A stretch of DNA of 6,989 bases from Clostridia bacterium (GTDB lineage Bacteria; Bacillota; Clostridia; RUG12999), in assembly GCA_017502065.1 (NCBI GenBank), contig JAFVVU010000252.1, forward strand, positions 1-6,989. The letters run 5' to 3'. A program made the position numbers and the translations under genes. Shown here in pieces: positions 1-6,351 of this stretch. The notes beneath the pieces were generated by a model that saw only the letters and a program-made list of their open reading frames with translations, did not search any database and was not told the DNA's origin. How positions within the stretch are numbered: the first letter of the stretch is position 1; the number at the start of each line of letters is the position of its first letter.

Positions 1-108
1 CTTGCAGGTATAGCGAAACCTCGAATTACAATGTGAACGTTGATCAGGAAATTCCAAAGAATCATATATTTATTCAGTTTTGAAGGTGTAATGATACATC
101 TTAATATA
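1..108 (+). other. 23S-5S rRNA internal transcribed spacer
   Basis: This stretch lies directly in front of the 5S rRNA and holds no convincing gene. It contains TTCAGTTTTGAA at 73-84, a motif I remember as common in Firmicutes rRNA spacers. It also has a hairpin with an 8-bp stem (83-90 paired with 95-102, one G-U pair, loop ATGA) a few bases before the 5S 5' end, a sensible position for a processing signal. The recognisable 3' end of 23S rRNA is not visible. At most the first few bases could belong to it, so the 23S gene lies just outside the window. The spacer identity is inferred from position and motif. Confidence 0.6.
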
Positions 109-225
<117 letters not shown>

Positions 226-238
226 TTATTTTTTTATT

Positions 239-267
239 AAAAAAGGACACCAAAAGGTGTCCTTTTT
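239..267 (+). terminator. Bidirectional rho-independent terminator
   Basis: The stem GGACACC (245-251) pairs perfectly with GGTGTCC (256-262) across an AAAA loop. It is flanked by an A-run (239-244) and a T-run (263-267) that extend the stem. On the plus strand it ends the rRNA operon. Read on the minus strand it also has a T-rich tail, and it sits three bases beyond the stop codon of the converging DUF4173 gene, so it probably serves both transcripts. Confidence 0.93.
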
Positions 268-270
268 ACT

Positions 271-2043
271 TTAATAAAATTTAGTAATCAAAAAATTTTC
301 TGCCCAGTTGACCGATGTATTATATCTTTGCCATCTGCGCGGTATATCAGAATTGGTATTCCATTCAAGGAAGTTCTGTATTTCCTGTCGGGTATGCTCG
401 TCACCCATTTCGCACAGCTTTTGCATGGCGGGGGCGGCGTCGGCTGAAAGTGTGTATATATACGAAACACTTTCGCATTTACCGTTAAAATATCTGTCAA
501 CCTGATTTTGCGCAATAATTCTGTCGGCAGGAACGATATTGAGAATAAGATAATATGCAAATGCAATGCAGAAATACACAAGTGTTATATTGAATCTCGG
601 TTTTGCGATATAGAAGAAGGTTGCCACAAGACCGATAGCTTCAAACACAAGAAATCCCATTACGAACAGGCGGAGCCTTGTAAGTCCGTCATCGTTTGTA
701 TACAACAGCATTCTGTAGAATGATGATATAAGAAGAATAACGGTTACGCCGCAAAGATAATGGCAAAGACTTTTGGTGAGTATAAACCATTTGCCGGAAT
801 ATCCTTTTGTAAGTCTTATGATAAGCAGTATTGCCGCTATGTTTACGCCTGTGAGCGCAAGCAGTTCAAAAAATCCTTTTCGTGCATATTCGGTATAGCT
901 TAATCCGTAGGGAAGTGCAGAAGCGGCAAAAAGGTATTTAAACTGGATTATAACAAACGATGTATAAATCAGAAGTACAAAAGAAAGAAGAATGTTTATT
1001 ATAATCAGGTCGCCTTTGCGGGAAAAATGAGGAATGTTGTCCGGGGTTTCTTCCGTATAAGCGCCGGATATAATCCCGAATAAGTACAGTCCGGCAAAAA
1101 TGCCGCATATTGCGATGAAAAGAGAACGTCCTCCAAATGAGCTGAACATATTTTTTGTTATATAATCAACCTGCATTGAGAATACCATATCGGCATTGGC
1201 AAGGACGGCTATAAGAACAAGTGCGCACGGCAAGGTTATTGCAAGAGCAACAATGATTTTTTTGATTACCGGAGCTTTGCCGCTGTTCAGTTCAAGTGCC
1301 CATCTGAACGGGAGGGTGAATTTCAAGAAGGGAGAGAAAAGCTTGGTGACAATTTTTGCAACATATTGCAGACTGTCGGTTTTAAAATCAAACTTTGTAA
1401 ACATACAGCAATAGCAAATTATGCTTAAAAGAAAGTTTGACGGACGCCAGATGGTGCTTGCACTCCAGAAGGAGTTAAACGACATAATAAAAACGGGAAT
1501 GAAAAACATAAGTCTTTTTCTGTCAGGAACGATAAACCACAGAAGTGCAAATTGCACGATGCTGAACAACGGCACACTTATTCCTGCGTTTTCCGGCATT
1601 ATAAGATAAGAAAAGCTTAAAGCCGAAACAACAGCATACAGCAGAAGTTTTATTTTTAAAGGCATTTCTATATTCATAGGTATTTCTCCTTTACATATAA
1701 GAGATGACAGCTCGGTTTTCCGAGAGGTAAGGTAAATGGAAACAACAAGGGCGCTCATTGATCCCCAGAAACCGCCTTCATATGCAGTCCATCCAAAAAC
1801 TAAATCTGACATTTCAGCAGTTGCCAGTCCGAAAAACAGCATAACAAACAAACCTGAAAATCCGCAGGCAAAAAGGGAAGTCATATCTTTAGAAACAAGA
1901 AACGCGGTTGTTATTGCAAAAAAGATTATTCCGGAAAAAAGGCGAAGCGCAAATTCGCCTGAATTACCAAACAGAAAAACGCATACATGATTTACGGCAA
2001 CAAGTGCAATTCCCAAAAGAAACCCTTTTAAGAATGATTTCAT
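271..2043 (-). CDS. Polytopic membrane protein, DUF4173 (DUF4153-like) family
   Basis: This is a 590-residue integral membrane protein of unknown biochemical function. About a dozen hydrophobic segments are visible. Four lie in the first 106 residues (about 5-25, 33-50, 56-75, 90-106), and the rest are spread over 131-505 before a polar 80-residue C-terminal tail. Family-like features are the ADMVF segment (284-288), QFKYLF (367-372), LPYGLSYTEYARKGFFELLA (377-396), LTRLRLFVM (454-462) and the NIVPADRIIAQNQVDRY stretch (502-518). The chosen ATG at 2043 has AGGTGA six bases upstream, overlapping the preceding gene's TAG. A GTG three codons earlier (2052) touches that stop codon and has a poorer site. 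It is the last gene of the DUF2975-HTH-DUF4173 operon. Oddly, a strong Shine-Dalgarno site stands before in-frame Met123, and the first ~122 residues look like a separate four-helix module; DUF4173 proper seems to start there. The family call is from memory of the motifs. Confidence 0.85.
   Translation of the reverse strand: MKSFLKGFLLGIALVAVNHVCVFLFGNSGEFALRLFSGIIFFAITTAFLVSKDMTSLFACGFSGLFVMLFFGLATAEMSDLVFGWTAYEGGFWGSMSALVVSIYLTSRKTELSSLICKGEIPMNIEMPLKIKLLLYAVVSALSFSYLIMPENAGISVPLFSIVQFALLWFIVPDRKRLMFFIPVFIMSFNSFWSASTIWRPSNFLLSIICYCCMFTKFDFKTDSLQYVAKIVTKLFSPFLKFTLPFRWALELNSGKAPVIKKIIVALAITLPCALVLIAVLANADMVFSMQVDYITKNMFSSFGGRSLFIAICGIFAGLYLFGIISGAYTEETPDNIPHFSRKGDLIIINILLSFVLLIYTSFVIIQFKYLFAASALPYGLSYTEYARKGFFELLALTGVNIAAILLIIRLTKGYSGKWFILTKSLCHYLCGVTVILLISSFYRMLLYTNDDGLTRLRLFVMGFLVFEAIGLVATFFYIAKPRFNITLVYFCIAFAYYLILNIVPADRIIAQNQVDRYFNGKCESVSYIYTLSADAAPAMQKLCEMGDEHTRQEIQNFLEWNTNSDIPRRWQRYNTSVNWAENFLITKFY
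1675..1692 (-). promoter_or_regulatory. Internal ribosome binding site and ATG inside the DUF4173 gene
   Basis: On the minus strand AAAGGAG (1692-1686) lies eight bases before an in-frame ATG (1677-1675, Met123 of the long protein), at ideal spacing. It is stronger than the site at the annotated start. A TAA (1693-1691) in another reading frame overlaps it, giving the TAAAGGAG stop/RBS layout used between the other genes of this operon. It may be a live internal start producing a 468-residue DUF4173 protein, or the remnant of a former gene boundary. Confidence 0.6.
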
Positions 2044-2052
2044 AGCGGTCAC

Positions 2053-2256
2053 CTACTCTTTATATTCAAGAATATCAGCCGGCTGACATTCAAGCACGCG
2101 GCAGATATCCTCAAGGGTTGAAAAGCGTATTGCTTTTGCTTTGTTATTCTTTAATATGGAAAGGTTTGCGGGTGTGATGTTGACTTTTTCGGCAAGCTCC
2201 ATAAGACCAATTTTCCGTTTTGCCATCATAACATCAAGATTAACGATTATCGGCAT
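2053..2256 (-). CDS. Cro/CI-type (XRE, YozG-like) helix-turn-helix regulator
   Basis: This 67-residue protein consists almost entirely of one Cro/CI-type DNA-binding domain. The pattern is typical of small YozG-like regulators: an N-terminal helix with MAKRKIGLMELAEKV (residues 11-25), a turn at NIT, a recognition helix at about 28-36 (TPANLSILKNNKA region), and the C-terminal helices STLEDICRVLECQPADILEY (46-65). There is no sensor or dimerisation domain. Its ATG (2256) follows the upstream DUF2975 stop by 14 bases. AGGAG overlaps that TAG but is 11 bases from the start, slightly long; no earlier in-frame start exists because TGA intervenes. Its own TAG overlaps the Shine-Dalgarno of the DUF4173 gene. 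This family commonly sits beside DUF2975 membrane proteins in Firmicutes. Autoregulation of the operon promoter is likely but inferred. Confidence 0.92.
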   Translation of the reverse strand: MPIIVNLDVMMAKRKIGLMELAEKVNITPANLSILKNNKAKAIRFSTLEDICRVLECQPADILEYKE

Positions 2257-2270
2257 AATTCATCACACTC

Positions 2271-2726
2271 CTATATTGTAAGCTCGGTTTCGGTTTTGTA
2301 GTTTATTGCCTGTTTGAACAAATCTTTAAGAGTAAGGCAGAACAGACATCCGACAACAAAGATTGCTGCAATTACAAGTGTTGCATAGGTGAACATAAAA
2401 ATACATTTAACAATGTACATAAATGCAATAACAGCGCAGGTTACTGCCATTTTTCTGAAACGGCTGACGTTTTGGTCAGTAAACGGGTTTCCTACAAGAA
2501 GAGTGCGGAACATCTGTTTTAGATTGTACAGTATGTATACGCAACACAGTCCGGATAAAAAGATAATAGCAACAAATGAAATAAGATTTCCTGCATTGCG
2601 TTCAGTAAGCCAGAAAAACAGTGTTTTTGCCCATACGGGAACCAAAATAACACAAACAATGCTTACATAGAACAGTACGTCAACAACAATTTTTGAGATG
2701 TAATGAGTTATACTTTTTTGATACAT
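2271..2726 (-). CDS. DUF2975 family membrane protein
   Basis: This 151-residue membrane protein has four hydrophobic segments (about 14-33, 48-68, 92-112, 113-131). The loop between the second and third helices carries the family hallmark: LKQMFRTLLVGNPFTDQNVSRFRKMA, residues 69-94, with the GNPFT and NVSRFRKMA blocks. The C-terminus ends with the polar ELTI tail often seen in the family. No enzymatic residues are evident and the function is unknown. It is the first gene of the minus-strand operon, about 25 bases downstream of the predicted transcription start. Three ATGs compete. The first (2735) directly abuts AAGGA and the second (2732) is only three bases from it. The third (2726) is nine bases away and is preferred; starting earlier adds only MMI. 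Its stop codon overlaps the ribosome binding site of the HTH gene. Confidence 0.9.
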   Translation of the reverse strand: MYQKSITHYISKIVVDVLFYVSIVCVILVPVWAKTLFFWLTERNAGNLISFVAIIFLSGLCCVYILYNLKQMFRTLLVGNPFTDQNVSRFRKMAVTCAVIAFMYIVKCIFMFTYATLVIAAIFVVGCLFCLTLKDLFKQAINYKTETELTI

Positions 2727-2758
2727 AATCATCATTCCTTTTTCTTTATTGTGATTTC

Positions 2759-2787
2759 ATTATAGCATCGAAACTCATGTTTGTCAA
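2759..2787 (-). promoter_or_regulatory. Sigma-A promoter of the DUF2975-HTH-DUF4173 operon
   Basis: Read on the minus strand, a perfect -35 TTGACA (2787-2782) and a perfect -10 TATAAT (2764-2759) are separated by exactly 17 bases. Transcription should start near 2752, giving a leader of about 25 bases before the DUF2975 start. An AT-rich tract upstream includes the 10-base palindrome ATAAATTTAT (2789-2798), next to the -35 box. It may be an UP-like element or an operator for the encoded HTH protein. So strong a promoter suggests control by a repressor. Confidence 0.9.
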
Positions 2788-2890
2788 TATAAATTTATCG
2801 AAAAACAATAAAAATATTTTGAAAAACGAAATATTGAGTGGCGAAGCAAATGGAAAAATGTGCATATTATCAGGGAAAAACGGATAAAAT

Positions 2891-2928
2891 AAAATGCGGT
2901 AACATAAAAAATGTTGCCGCATTTTTTT
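2891..2928 (+). terminator. Orphan plus-strand terminator in a divergent intergenic region
   Basis: A 15-bp stem (2891-2905 with 2911-2925, one G-U pair) with an AAAAA loop is followed by a run of seven T (2922-2928), a textbook intrinsic terminator for plus-strand transcription. No plus-strand gene lies in front of it back to the 5S rRNA terminator. The operon upstream runs the other way. It may end an unannotated small RNA, block read-through or antisense transcription into the glycosyltransferase gene, or be a remnant. On the minus strand the T-tract is interrupted and weaker. Confidence 0.85.
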
Positions 2929-2929
2929 A

Positions 2930-2958
2930 CTTATTTTTCAAATATAAATTGCTATAAT
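2930..2958 (+). promoter_or_regulatory. Extended -10 promoter of the glycosyltransferase gene
   Basis: TATAAT at 2953-2958 is preceded by TGC, giving the extended -10 TGCTATAAT. At the 17-base position only a weak -35 (CTTATT, 2930-2935) is present, so recognition would rely on the extended -10. Transcription would begin near 2965, about 22 bases before the ATG at 2987. The promoter starts immediately after the orphan terminator, which insulates it from upstream transcription. Confidence 0.7.
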
Positions 2959-2986
2959 AAGCTGATGGGGGAGAAAGGACGGCACG

Positions 2987-4297
2987 ATGCTTTCGATAAA
3001 AACGGAATCAAAACCGGTCAGAGTTACGGTTATAATAATTATGGCGGCGATGCTTTTCGGGTGTGTTTTTGCATCGCTTTATTATAATGATAAGCTGCTT
3101 CTCGGCAGCTTTGAACTGTATGACGACGATGATGTGAAATATCTGCGCAGTGCCAAAACGTTTATAGAAACGGGGCAGCTGACATACGGATACACGGACA
3201 AGCCCACGGTGTTTATTATGCCGGGGATTACGCTTTTTCTTGCACCGTTTGTAGCTTTGTTTGGCATAGAAGGCGCAGTTATGCCGGTGAGAATGGTTTT
3301 TGCGGTTTTACAGACGTTCAATTTATATATGGTATTTCTGATTGCAAGAAAAATATTTGGTTCAAAAACGGCACTTATTGCCATGGTGCTTTCGCTTTTG
3401 TATCTGCCGAACATTTATGTTTCAACTGTGGTGCTGACAGAGGTGCCCTCATATACGGCATTTTTACTTATGATATACTTTCTCATATGGGGGACACAAA
3501 CAGGAAAAAAGCACCTCATTTTTGTTGCGGGTACAATGTGGGCGCTGGCTGTAATGTTCAGGGCCGCAATGACGTTTTTACCTGCCGTTATGCTCATATA
3601 CTGGGCATTTAAAAGAATCGGAAGTAAGGAAATGATTAAATTTGCGGTATGTGCAATAGTTCCGTTTGTGATTATTTTGTCGCCGTGGGTAGTAAGAAAT
3701 TTTGCAGCATTTGACCGCTTCATTCCGCTGACGCTGTCTTCGGGAAATCCGAAAATGCAGGGGACGATAATGGACTATTCGACCGAAGAACGTGAAAAGC
3801 TGCTTGCGGTAGTTAATACAAATGATATTGATTACGGTGACAACGAAATTACGGCGGATGCGGCAGAACACGAAATTGCAGACAGATTTTTTGAATACAA
3901 TATTAAGCATAATACAGCGAAATATCTGAGATGGTATACAATAGGCAAAACGCTAAGAAATTTCAGCCTTCCGTATATGTGGTATCCGATTTATTCGGGT
4001 TCGTATCTGCCAATAACAATATATCACCGCGTGCTGCTTGCAGTGTTTGTAATAAGTGCCGTTTTTATGATAATACAAAAACAGATAAATGCGGAAATGG
4101 CCTTGCTTATTGTTACAGTTCTCATATTCAACTGTATTCATCTGCCGTATTACTGCTTTTCAAGATATATGTATATGATAATGTGTTTTGTTATAATGAT
4201 TTCGTCATATTTTTTGAGCGAGCTGACATATATTTTAAAAAATGAAAAATTTTTTCTTGACAAAATGGAAAAAAACGTGTACAATATAAAAAATTAA
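2987..4297 (+). CDS. GT-C membrane glycosyltransferase, family 39-like (ArnT/PMT type)
   Basis: This 436-residue polytopic protein should transfer a sugar from a polyprenyl-phosphate carrier on the outer face of the membrane; donor and acceptor cannot be told from sequence. The first membrane helix (about 12-32) is followed by the acidic cluster YDDDDVKYLRSA (45-56). This is the place of the catalytic/metal-binding acidic motif in the first extracytoplasmic loop of GT-C enzymes. Further hydrophobic segments lie at about 75-93, 99-120, 127-147, 151-169, 177-207 and 217-234, ending in the SPWVVRNF motif (232-239). A polar region at 240-342 precedes three more helices (347-365, 370-388, 393-415), with HLPYYCFSRYMY (385-396) resembling the conserved arginine-tyrosine helix. 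AAAGGA lies seven bases before the ATG. It appears to be a single-gene unit, and its last codons overlap the next gene's promoter. Assignment to the broad GT-C/PMT_2 superfamily is firm; the substrate is unknown. Confidence 0.85.
   Translation: MLSIKTESKPVRVTVIIIMAAMLFGCVFASLYYNDKLLLGSFELYDDDDVKYLRSAKTFIETGQLTYGYTDKPTVFIMPGITLFLAPFVALFGIEGAVMPVRMVFAVLQTFNLYMVFLIARKIFGSKTALIAMVLSLLYLPNIYVSTVVLTEVPSYTAFLLMIYFLIWGTQTGKKHLIFVAGTMWALAVMFRAAMTFLPAVMLIYWAFKRIGSKEMIKFAVCAIVPFVIILSPWVVRNFAAFDRFIPLTLSSGNPKMQGTIMDYSTEEREKLLAVVNTNDIDYGDNEITADAAEHEIADRFFEYNIKHNTAKYLRWYTIGKTLRNFSLPYMWYPIYSGSYLPITIYHRVLLAVFVISAVFMIIQKQINAEMALLIVTVLIFNCIHLPYYCFSRYMYMIMCFVIMISSYFLSELTYILKNEKFFLDKMEKNVYNIKN
4257..4285 (+). promoter_or_regulatory. 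Promoter within the glycosyltransferase 3' end, driving the next gene
   Basis: TTGACA (4257-4262, perfect) and TACAAT (4280-4285, one mismatch from TATAAT) are separated by 17 bases. Both lie inside the last 14 codons of the glycosyltransferase gene. Transcription would start near 4292, leaving a leader of about 48 bases before the ATG at 4340. No terminator separates the two genes, so read-through from the glycosyltransferase promoter may add to expression. Confidence 0.85.
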
Positions 4298-4318
4298 CAC
4301 AAAAATTAATGTTAATTT
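4291..4318. repeat. Inverted repeat at the predicted transcription start
   Basis: AAATTAACA (4291-4299) and TGTTAATTT (4310-4318) form a perfect 9-base inverted repeat with a 10-base spacer. It begins at the predicted +1 of the promoter at 4257-4285. It could be an operator for a dimeric repressor, or a 5' stem-loop in the leader RNA. No T-tract follows, so it is not a terminator, even though it overlaps the glycosyltransferase stop codon. Confidence 0.6.
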
Positions 4319-4339
4319 ACCACAAAGGAGGTATAATAT

Positions 4340-4723
4340 ATGAACAATTCTAAAAATTTGCCATTGTTGTTACTTGACAACAGCAGTATGATGTCCGTTT
4401 TGAATGAGGGGGAATTCAAATGCCAGAACCTTACATTTGAAGAAGCGAAACATCTGCTTGATATTCATAATGAAGAAGATATACTGCGCTGCTTCAGCAA
4501 TGCGGATATAGAAACAATTATTTTTGATTATCTTGGCATTATGCGTCGTGACTTTGAATATAAGCATATCCGTAATATGCGCCCGGGTCAGGATGCGATT
4601 GTGTTCAAACTTTATGTAACTCCTTCCGAAACGCAGCCCATCATTCAGGCAGACGACGGTGTTGAAGCTAAAAAGATACAAAATGTATATGTTTACTGTC
4701 AGCACCTGATGAGATTGAAATAA
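4340..4723 (+). CDS. Small protein, possible DUF1874 (STIV B116-like) fold
   Basis: This 127-residue soluble protein has no signal peptide or membrane segment. It is certainly expressed-looking: AAAGGAGG (4324-4331) sits eight bases before the ATG, with a dedicated promoter upstream and a terminator downstream. The order of motifs resembles the DUF1874 family (STIV B116, B. subtilis YddF, the AcrIII-1/Crn2 ring nucleases). There is an N-terminal strand with LLLLDNSSM (residues 9-17), a LTFEEAKHLL helix (31-40), a second helix leading to DYLGI (63-67), and a GQDAIVFKLYV strand (83-93). Where active members have a G-H-(E/D)-x-T segment this protein reads SNADI (53-57), with Asn54 in the histidine's place. 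The conserved arginine/glutamate region after the strand is also not recognisable. If the family is right, it is unlikely to cleave cyclic tetra-adenylate. The family call is tentative, from remembered patterns; otherwise it is an unknown cytoplasmic protein. Confidence 0.62.
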   Translation: MNNSKNLPLLLLDNSSMMSVLNEGEFKCQNLTFEEAKHLLDIHNEEDILRCFSNADIETIIFDYLGIMRRDFEYKHIRNMRPGQDAIVFKLYVTPSETQPIIQADDGVEAKKIQNVYVYCQHLMRLK

Positions 4724-4735
4724 TCCAAAATACAG

Positions 4736-4763
4736 AAAAGGCACTTTTGAAAGTGCCTTTTTT
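4736..4763 (+). terminator. Rho-independent terminator
   Basis: AAAAGGCACTT (4736-4746) pairs perfectly with AAGTGCCTTTT (4751-4761) around a TTGA loop, with the T-run continuing to 4763. It begins 13 bases after the stop codon of the DUF1874-like gene and ends that transcript. The next promoter's -35 box begins two bases later, so the two units are tightly packed but insulated. Confidence 0.93.
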
Positions 4764-4764
4764 C

Positions 4765-4793
4765 TTGCACTGGTGCTGTATGTGTGATATAAT
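4765..4793 (+). promoter_or_regulatory. Promoter of the M81-MBL operon
   Basis: TTGCAC (4765-4770) and a perfect TATAAT (4788-4793) are 17 bases apart, and TGA before the -10 makes it an extended -10 as well. Transcription should start near 4800, about 36 bases before the ATG at 4836. I see no obvious operator or riboswitch in the short leader. Confidence 0.88.
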
Positions 4794-4835
4794 AGTTCTG
4801 ATAAATATATTGGGAAATTATGGAAAGGTGCAAAA

Positions 4836-6338
4836 ATGGATAAAAAAGTTTTTTTATGCGGACTTCATCAGGAATCAAACTCATTTAATCCGCTTTTGTC
4901 GGAATATGAGGATTTCGGACATTTGAAGGGCGATGAGCTTATAAATCGCGGCAGAGCCGCCGGCGTTATAGTTTTTGGAATGATTGAGGTTTTGAAATCA
5001 TACGGAATAACTCCGGTTTGCGGCAGTGTGCTTCGTGCCGGAAGCGGCGGGCCGCTTAATTCTAAAGTTTATGAATTTTTTATTAATGATACAATTGCTG
5101 AAATAAGAAAAGCAGGCAAAATAGACGGCGTTGTTGTTGACCTTCACGGTGCAACCGTATCCGATAAGTCGGATGATGTTTGCGGTGATATTCTTGAAGC
5201 AATAAGAAATGAAGTGGGCGAGGATGCGATTATTTCGGCATCGTGCGACCTTCACGGAAATATTACCGAAAAAATGGTTAAAAATGCAGATTATGTATCG
5301 GGATATCAGTCATATCCGCATATTGACCTTGGTGAAACCGGAAGCCGTGCGGCTAAAGTTTTATGTGAAAGACTTGATGGCAGGAATTTGAAAATGGCAC
5401 GTGTTGCATTGCCGATAATGGCGCCTGCACACGGATATACAACAGCGTCAGGTAATCTTAAAGTTCTTATGGATAAAGCCTTCAAGCTTAAAGAAGACGG
5501 AACAATTTTTGATTTTTCAATTTTCCAGGTACAGCCATGGCTTGACTGCAAAAAAGTTGCATCAACGGTTCTTGTAATTGCGGACAATGAAGAAAAGGCA
5601 AAACAAGTTGCAACAGACCTTGCAAAAGATGAGTTCAGGCTTAAAGAGGAGCTTCAGGGTGAAAAACTTTTTACAATTGATGAAGTAATCCAAAAGGCGC
5701 TTAAAAATGAAAGTGATAAACCGATTGTTCTGGTCGACTCTGCCGATTCAAGCAATGCAGGTGCAAGCGGCGACAGTGCGGCAGTAATTGAAGCACTTCT
5801 GCCGTATAAAGATGTTCTTAAAGCGGCGGCAGATGTTAAAGATGCTGCGGCGGTTGAAAGAGCGTTTGAGCTTGGCGTTGGTGCGGTTGCAGATTTCACA
5901 CTCGGCGCAACAATTGCACCTAAACTTTCAAAACCGGTGCTTGTTAAAGGCGCAAAAGTAAGAAGTCTTCATGACGGAACTTTTGAAAGATTTGGTCCTC
6001 AGGAAAAAGGAATTTTTATGAATATAGGAAAAGTGGCTGTGCTTGAGGTTGGAAAGCTTCTGATTCATGTGTCGGCAAAAGCAACCGCAAACGGAGATAT
6101 GAATTTCTACCGTGGGTTCGGTATTGACCCGCTTGCACAGCAGCTTGTAAATATTAAAGCCTGCACATCGTTCAGGGCAGGATATCAGCCCGTTTCGGCA
6201 GAAATATGTAATACATCAACTCCGGGTGCGGCAGGAACAGTTCTGGAAGATCTGCCGTTTGAAAAACTTCCTGAGCCGATGTATCCGTTCAGCGATATTA
6301 CAGAAGAAATGATTTCGGAAGCAAAATGCTTCAGATAA
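4836..6338 (+). CDS. M81 family metallopeptidase (MlrC / microcystinase C-like)
   Basis: This full-length 500-residue protein belongs to the MlrC-like M81 family, zinc-dependent enzymes whose founding member degrades linearised microcystin in sphingomonads. Most members have no known substrate. The N-terminal catalytic part (about 1-290) shows GLHQESNSFNP (9-19), VVDLHGATV (100-108), CDLHGN (137-142) and SYPHIDLGETG (159-169). Asp138, His140 and His162 match the expected zinc ligands. The MlrC C-terminal domain (about 296-475) opens with PIVLVDSADSSNAGASGDSA (296-315), the family's D-x-x-D...G-A-x-G-D loop. There is no signal peptide or membrane helix, so it is cytoplasmic. AAAGGTG lies five bases before the ATG. 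It heads an operon with an MBL-fold hydrolase starting 13 bases after its stop, suggesting successive hydrolytic steps on one compound. Calling it a microcystinase would be over-annotation; an amide, peptide or similar nitrogen compound is the likely substrate class. Confidence 0.94.
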   Translation: MDKKVFLCGLHQESNSFNPLLSEYEDFGHLKGDELINRGRAAGVIVFGMIEVLKSYGITPVCGSVLRAGSGGPLNSKVYEFFINDTIAEIRKAGKIDGVVVDLHGATVSDKSDDVCGDILEAIRNEVGEDAIISASCDLHGNITEKMVKNADYVSGYQSYPHIDLGETGSRAAKVLCERLDGRNLKMARVALPIMAPAHGYTTASGNLKVLMDKAFKLKEDGTIFDFSIFQVQPWLDCKKVASTVLVIADNEEKAKQVATDLAKDEFRLKEELQGEKLFTIDEVIQKALKNESDKPIVLVDSADSSNAGASGDSAAVIEALLPYKDVLKAAADVKDAAAVERAFELGVGAVADFTLGATIAPKLSKPVLVKGAKVRSLHDGTFERFGPQEKGIFMNIGKVAVLEVGKLLIHVSAKATANGDMNFYRGFGIDPLAQQLVNIKACTSFRAGYQPVSAEICNTSTPGAAGTVLEDLPFEKLPEPMYPFSDITEEMISEAKCFR

Positions 6339-6351
6339 GGGGAGAATACCA

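Noticed and set aside
1736..1990. Plus-strand 84-codon frame inside the DUF4173 gene
   Set aside because: It is antisense to hydrophobic, periodically coded membrane segments, with no ribosome binding site or domain.
2850..2957. Plus-strand 35-residue open frame beginning MEKCAYYQGK with two cysteines
   Set aside because: It has no Shine-Dalgarno site, and its second half is encoded by the terminator stem, T-tract and next promoter. At best it is a gene remnant.
2736..2986. Riboswitch or attenuator leader in the large intergenic region
   Set aside because: The terminator at 2891-2928 lies before, not after, the glycosyltransferase promoter, and both mRNA leaders are only about 25 bases long.
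4340..4723. Calling the small protein an active ring nuclease or anti-CRISPR
   Set aside because: The key histidine position is Asn54, the other catalytic residues are not seen, and no CRISPR-related gene is in the window.
4370..4744. Minus-strand 124-codon frame opposite the DUF1874-like gene
   Set aside because: The plus-strand gene has a consensus promoter, AAAGGAGG site and terminator. The antisense frame has none of these and starts in the shared terminator region.
4836..6338. Naming the M81 gene mlrC (microcystinase)
   Set aside because: The family match is clear, but most M81 proteins have unknown substrates and nothing here points to microcystin.
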